From Sideroxydans sp. (GTDB taxonomy: Bacteria; Pseudomonadota; Gammaproteobacteria; Burkholderiales; Gallionellaceae): 11,171 bases of DNA. Location: positions 1-11,171 of the forward strand of contig JAVBYP010000287.1 in the NCBI GenBank assembly GCA_030823965.1, given 5' to 3'. The notes under the pieces are model-generated. The model made no database searches. It saw only the letters and a list, made by a program, of their open reading frames with translations, and was not told the origin of the DNA. Shown here piece by piece: positions 7,196 to 11,171 of the stretch (position 1 is the first letter of the stretch; each line of letters opens with the position of its first letter). A program made the translations under genes and the position numbers.

Positions 7196-9319
7196 ATGTC
7201 GCAAGCCGATGCTGATGCCCTCCTGCAAGAGGTATCCGCCTACCTGAAATCAGAGGATGTGGCGCTGATCCAATCTGCACTCGATTTCAGCCACGCCGCT
7301 CATGAAGGCCAGTTGCGCGAATCCGGCGCTCCCTACGTAACACACCCCATCGCGGTCGCCCGCATCCTCACTCCGCTGCATTTAGATGTACATGCCATCA
7401 CAGCGGCGTTGTTGCATGACGTTGCAGAAGACACCAACGTCTCCATCGAACAGATCTCGACACGTTTCGGCAAACAAGTGGCTGATCTGGTCGATGGCCT
7501 GAGCAAGATCGACAAGTTGCAGTTCGAGACTAAAGAAGATGCGCAAGCGGAGAACTTCCGCAAGATGTTGATGGCGATGGCGCGCGATGTCCGCGTCATC
7601 CTCATCAAACTGGCTGATCGCTTGCATAACATGCGCACACTTGGTTCGGTCTCTAAAGGGAAGAGCGAGCGCATCGCGCACGAGACGATGGACATCTATG
7701 CGCCTATCGCCAATCGGCTCGGCCTGAACAACGTCTATCAAGAACTGGAAGACCTCAGCTTCAAGTACCTACACCCTAACCGCTATTCGGTGCTCTCAAA
7801 AGCGCTCAAGGTCGCACGCGGCAATCGACGCGAGGTGGTCAGCAAGATACTAGAAGCCATCAGCCAGCGGCTGGCTGACAACCACCTGAAAGCTGAAGTC
7901 AAAGGTCGCGAGAAACATCTGTATGGAATCTACGAAAAGATGCAGTCGAAGTCGCTGGCTTTCGCACAAGTTCTGGATATCTACGGATTCCGTATTCTGG
8001 TGGATGACGTGCCCTCATGCTATCTAGCGTTGGGGGTTTTGCATGGTCTGTACAAGCCATTCCCCGGCAAGTTCAAAGACTATATCGCCATTCCCAAAGC
8101 GAATGGCTATCAGTCCTTGCACACAGCATTGTTCGGTCCTTTTGGCACGCCGATAGAAGTGCAGATTCGTACGCATGAGATGAACAAGTTGGCCGAGAGC
8201 GGTGTCGCATCTCATTGGCTATATAAGACTTCCGAGACGCAGATCAACGAGTTGCACCAGAAGACACACCAATGGTTGCAAAGTCTGCTGGAAAGCCTTG
8301 CGCAGAGTGGCGATTCGGTCGAGTTCCTAGAGCACCTCAAGGTCGACCTATTCCCCGATGAGGTGTATGTGTTCTCGCCCAAAGGTAAGATATTCGCCAT
8401 GCCTCGCGGCGCGACCACAGTGGATTTCGCCTATGCGGTGCACACTGATATTGGCAATCGCTGCGTTGCGACCAAAGTGAATTCTGAACTCGTGCCGCTA
8501 CGCACCGAGTTGCATAACGGTGATCGCGTAGAGATCGTGACCGCGCCACACGCGCACCCGAATCCCGCATGGCTAGGCTACGTCGTCACCAGCAAGGCAC
8601 GCAGTGAGATTCGCCATGCATTGAAGACCATGCATCTTGATGAATCTTCCAAGTTGGGCGAGCGACTCCTTAGCCAAGCGCTCTCATCTCTCAGCATCAA
8701 GCTGCAAGACATCCCTGATAACTGCTGGGACAGGGTGTTGAAGGAGACTGGAAGTAAATCTCGGCAAGACCTTCTCACCGATATCGGGCTAGGTCGTCGC
8801 CTGAACATGGTCATCGCTAAACAACTCGCCAAGATGAGCGACGGTGAGAGCTCCAGATCCGATACGAATTCGGGCGGTGTCATCACCTTGCTTGGCAATG
8901 AGGGCATGGCGATCCAATACGCGAAATGTTGCCGCCCTATCCCTGGCGACCCCATCATCGGTGTCATCAAGAGCGGCCAAGGACTCATCGTCCACACCCA
9001 TGATTGCCCTACCCTGCGTAAAGGTCGAAGTGGGGATGAATGGCTGGATGTGGTGTGGGATAAGAACATCACTCGCCCGTTCGATGTCAGCCTCAAACTC
9101 ATCGTGGCCAATCGTCGTGGCGTACTCGCCAAGGTGGCCGCTGCCATTGCGGAGGCGGACTCGAACATCGAGAACGTCAACTTCACCAACGAGGGTGAGT
9201 ACACCGCCACCTACTTCACCTTGCAAGTGAACAATCGCTTGCATCTGGCCACCATCATGCGCAACCTGCGCAAGATCCAGGAAGTGATCCGCATCATCCG
9301 CGTGAAGAATACTGGCTGA
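7196..9319 (+). CDS. spoT: SpoT/Rel, bifunctional (p)ppGpp synthetase/hydrolase
   Basis: This long RSH protein controls the alarmone (p)ppGpp; 707 aa against 702 for E. coli SpoT, to which it aligns throughout by eye. The hydrolase HD domain (about 25-180) is intact: YVTHPIAVA with His50, LLHDVAEDT with His74, Asp75, Glu78 and Asp79, and LADRLHNMRTL with Asp141. The synthetase domain (about 215-345) keeps GREKHLYGIYEKM (237-249), DIYGFRILVD (261-270), IAIPKANGYQSLHT (297-310) and EVQIRT (321-326). A TGS domain lies near 383-445. A regulatory region with YAKCCRPIPGDPI (575-587) follows, then a C-terminal ACT domain (about 628-705). The motif separating SpoT/Rel from RelA reads KFKD (292-295) instead of the usual RxKD, a conservative change; RelA would have ExDD. 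Both activities are therefore expected. The ribosome site lies in the preceding palindrome. Confidence 0.97.
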   Translation: MSQADADALLQEVSAYLKSEDVALIQSALDFSHAAHEGQLRESGAPYVTHPIAVARILTPLHLDVHAITAALLHDVAEDTNVSIEQISTRFGKQVADLVDGLSKIDKLQFETKEDAQAENFRKMLMAMARDVRVILIKLADRLHNMRTLGSVSKGKSERIAHETMDIYAPIANRLGLNNVYQELEDLSFKYLHPNRYSVLSKALKVARGNRREVVSKILEAISQRLADNHLKAEVKGREKHLYGIYEKMQSKSLAFAQVLDIYGFRILVDDVPSCYLALGVLHGLYKPFPGKFKDYIAIPKANGYQSLHTALFGPFGTPIEVQIRTHEMNKLAESGVASHWLYKTSETQINELHQKTHQWLQSLLESLAQSGDSVEFLEHLKVDLFPDEVYVFSPKGKIFAMPRGATTVDFAYAVHTDIGNRCVATKVNSELVPLRTELHNGDRVEIVTAPHAHPNPAWLGYVVTSKARSEIRHALKTMHLDESSKLGERLLSQALSSLSIKLQDIPDNCWDRVLKETGSKSRQDLLTDIGLGRRLNMVIAKQLAKMSDGESSRSDTNSGGVITLLGNEGMAIQYAKCCRPIPGDPIIGVIKSGQGLIVHTHDCPTLRKGRSGDEWLDVVWDKNITRPFDVSLKLIVANRRGVLAKVAAAIAEADSNIENVNFTNEGEYTATYFTLQVNNRLHLATIMRNLRKIQEVIRIIRVKNTG

Positions 9320-9356
9320 TCTTGTCCTTGATACCCTTCAATCAATAGGAGGCGAC

Positions 9357-9776
9357 ATGAAAGACACTCTTAAACCCGGCATCCGGTACGAACATAGATT
9401 TCTTGTCCCCTCTTCCAAGACCGTACCTGCCTTGTACCCAGAGGCTGAAGAATTCCTAGCCATGCCTGAGGTCTTCGCAACCGGCTTCATGGTGGGCTTC
9501 TTGGAATGGGCGTGCATCAAGTGCGTCAATCCCCATATCGATTGGCCTAGAGAGCAGACCGTGGGAACACATGTGGATGTGAGTCACCAAGCTGCGACTC
9601 CTCCCGGCTTGGAAGTCACCGCGACCGTGGAGTTGATCGAAGTCGATGGCAAGAGATTGGTATTTAGCGTCGAAGCACATGACGGTGTGGATGTCATATC
9701 CAAAGGTAGACATGAACGCTTCGTCATCAACAAAGAGAGGTTTGATGCGAAGGTGGAGGAAAAACTAAAACGTTGA
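9357..9776 (+). CDS. FlK-like hotdog-fold thioesterase family protein
   Basis: This 139-aa hotdog-fold protein resembles the family that includes fluoroacetyl-CoA thioesterase FlK. It shows ATGFMVGFLEWAC (41-53), QTVGTHVDVSHQAATPPG (67-84), VELIEVDGKRLVFSVEAHDG (91-110) and GRHERFVI (117-124). The residues Thr42, Glu50 and His77 fall where FlK has its Thr42/Glu50/His76 catalytic set, recalled from the family, so hydrolysis of a small acyl-CoA thioester is plausible. Fluoroacetate resistance should not be assumed; most relatives are of unknown substrate and may serve general acyl-CoA detoxification. AGGAGG at 9347-9352 is the strongest Shine-Dalgarno in the window, four bases before the ATG. 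It lies 37 bases after spoT and probably shares its transcript. Its last 12 bases overlap pabB tail-to-tail. Confidence 0.8.
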   Translation: MKDTLKPGIRYEHRFLVPSSKTVPALYPEAEEFLAMPEVFATGFMVGFLEWACIKCVNPHIDWPREQTVGTHVDVSHQAATPPGLEVTATVELIEVDGKRLVFSVEAHDGVDVISKGRHERFVINKERFDAKVEEKLKR

Positions 9777-11138
9777 CCCGCCGAAGCGCTGCATCAGATT
9801 CAGCATAGCGGATGCCTTATCCAAGGTTTCTTGATACTCGGCGTCACATTCAGAGTCGGCCACGATGCCACCACCTGCCCAGCAGGATAACTCCCCATCT
9901 GCAAACGTCATCGTACGGATCGCAATGTTGGTGTCCATATTGCCGTCGAACCCGACATAACCAATCGCTCCACAGTATATCCCGCGACGTTGCGACTCCA
10001 ATTCCTCGATGATCTGCATCGCCCTCAGCTTGGGCGCGCCCGTGATGGATCCCCCTGGAAAACAATCGCGCAGCACATCAAGCGCATCATGTTCATCGGA
10101 CAATCGACCTTCGACCGTACTCACCAAGTGATGCACATTGGCGAAACTCTCGACCTCGAACAACTTGGGAGCCCGCACCGATCCCACTTCGCAACTCCTG
10201 CTCAGGTCATTGCGCAATAGATCGACGATCATCAGATTCTCCGCCCTGTCCTTTGGGTGATTGCGCAATTCATCAGACAAGCGACGATCTTCGCCAGCAT
10301 CATCACTGCGTGGCCGTGTTCCCTTGATAGGCTTTGTCTCCACCCTGTCTCGCTGCACTTTTAGGAAACGCTCAGGTGAGGCACACAGTATCTTCAGGTC
10401 GGGATATTCCAGATAGGCTGAGTAGGGTGCGGGATTCGAGATGCGCATCGCTCTATATGCCTCGAATGCGTCTCCTTTCGCTTGTGCCGAGAACCTTTGC
10501 GCCAGATTGACTTGATAACAGTCGCCCTCTTTTAGGTACGTTTTGACCCTATCAAAGGCAGCTCGATAGCAGTCAATATCAAAGTCCGGGCGAATCTGCC
10601 CCTTCACATTAAACGGCACCTTCTGTTGCGCCGCCCGTTCCGCCATTGCCGAGATACGCGCGCTGATCCTATTAAGGTTCTGCTCTGTCTCTGGATAACG
10701 CAAACGCGATAATAATCTCGCTGTCGCTTGTTGATGGTCGACGACGATGGCCCAATCGAAGATGCCAATTTTCATTTCTGGCGGTTCGTTATGGGACGAT
10801 ATTTCTGCAGACACATGATGATAACGACGTCCCAGGTCGTAACTCCAATATCCCAATGCGCCGCCAGCAAAGGGAACCTCAGGAACCTCATCAAGCTTAC
10901 AGCCCAATTGCTCCTGCAACAAAGCGAAGGGATCATCCAAGGATTCGTTGATTTGCTCACCCTTTTTGATCTCAGTGACCCGACCGCGTGTCTCCAAGAT
11001 GGCCACGGGTTGTGCCACGATGATGTCGAACCTATCCCTGCCCCCGCTGTCCAGCCAAGCCGCCCACGGCAGATCGCGCACCGCCTCGAAATAGGCGCTG
11101 CTATCTGACAGATAGGGCAAAGGAGAGCTATAAAGCAT
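9765..11138 (-). CDS. pabB: PabB, aminodeoxychorismate synthase component I
   Basis: PabB converts chorismate to 4-amino-4-deoxychorismate using ammonia from the PabA glutaminase, the first step to p-aminobenzoate and folate. The chorismate-binding domain is complete: DCYQVNLAQRF, ASPERFL, TKPIKGTRPR, then DRAENLMIVDLLRNDLSR, GGSITGAPK and WAGGGIVADS. The lysine in PIKGT marks PabB; anthranilate synthase TrpE has alanine there. The N-terminal half includes LPWAAWLDSG and RFDIIVAQP, aligning with E. coli PabB. From ATG 11138 the protein is 457 aa; a TTG at 11153 adds five residues, and the frame is open to the window edge. Neither start has a clear Shine-Dalgarno. There is no fused PabC lyase domain, and neither pabA nor pabC is in view. 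The 3' end overlaps the thioesterase gene. Confidence 0.93.
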   Translation of the reverse strand: MLYSSPLPYLSDSSAYFEAVRDLPWAAWLDSGGRDRFDIIVAQPVAILETRGRVTEIKKGEQINESLDDPFALLQEQLGCKLDEVPEVPFAGGALGYWSYDLGRRYHHVSAEISSHNEPPEMKIGIFDWAIVVDHQQATARLLSRLRYPETEQNLNRISARISAMAERAAQQKVPFNVKGQIRPDFDIDCYRAAFDRVKTYLKEGDCYQVNLAQRFSAQAKGDAFEAYRAMRISNPAPYSAYLEYPDLKILCASPERFLKVQRDRVETKPIKGTRPRSDDAGEDRRLSDELRNHPKDRAENLMIVDLLRNDLSRSCEVGSVRAPKLFEVESFANVHHLVSTVEGRLSDEHDALDVLRDCFPGGSITGAPKLRAMQIIEELESQRRGIYCGAIGYVGFDGNMDTNIAIRTMTFADGELSCWAGGGIVADSECDAEYQETLDKASAMLNLMQRFGGSTF

Positions 11139-11171
11139 CGGTGTTAGAATCAAAGAACGACTTAATTGGGA

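Noticed and set aside
7044..7198. AATG on both sides of the palindrome as a target-site duplication
   Set aside because: The copies are only four bases, not flush with the repeat ends (three bases away on the left, one on the right), and the right copy includes the spoT start codon.
8578..9210. 210-codon minus-strand open frame antisense to the end of spoT
   Set aside because: It has Ser/Arg/Met-rich shadow composition and lies opposite the conserved ACT and zinc-finger-like regions of spoT.

Overview
The window looks like core chromosome of a betaproteobacterium of moderate GC, most plausibly in the Nitrosomonadales/Gallionellaceae range. That placement is an inference from gene order (thiS-thiG-trmB; PP2C-rph-rdgB-hemW divergent from yicC-gmk-rpoZ-spoT) and from a short omega subunit; no search was run. 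Coding density is very high. I see no prophage, transposase, CRISPR array or defence gene, and all of the large genes belong to recognisable families.

Layout. Positions 53-126 hold a tRNA-Gly(CCC) on the minus strand. Divergent from it, thiS and thiG (thiazole branch of thiamine synthesis) are followed two bases later by trmB (tRNA m7G46 methyltransferase). trmB runs tail-to-tail into a minus-strand operon, read from about 5212 down to 1863: a PP2C-type phosphatase, rph (RNase PH), rdgB (house-cleaning NTPase) and hemW (radical SAM heme chaperone). The last three are linked by 4-base ATGA stop/start overlaps. A 113-base divergent intergenic region (5213-5325) separates this operon from a plus-strand operon: yicC (endoribonuclease family), gmk (guanylate kinase), rpoZ (omega), spoT and a small FlK-like hotdog thioesterase. 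The thioesterase overlaps tail-to-tail with pabB (aminodeoxychorismate synthase component I) on the minus strand.

How the genes fit together. gmk, rpoZ and spoT form a guanine-nucleotide/stringent-response unit: Gmk makes GDP from GMP, SpoT makes and destroys (p)ppGpp, and omega contributes to a ppGpp site on RNA polymerase in E. coli. YicC, RNase PH and TrmB act on RNA. ThiS/ThiG and PabB serve cofactor synthesis, HemW serves heme trafficking, and RdgB cleans the nucleotide pool.

The feature that ordinary annotation would miss is a 143-base imperfect palindrome (7051-7193) filling the gap between rpoZ and spoT. Its right arm contains the only evident Shine-Dalgarno sequence of spoT and ends two bases before the spoT start codon, so in the operon mRNA the ribosome site would be buried in a long stem. 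The element looks like an ERIC-like or MITE-like dispersed repeat and may have become a control element for spoT. A second structure is a 21-bp inverted repeat between the tRNA and thiS, whose two arms are facing TAGAAT boxes. Otherwise the region is ordinary housekeeping DNA.
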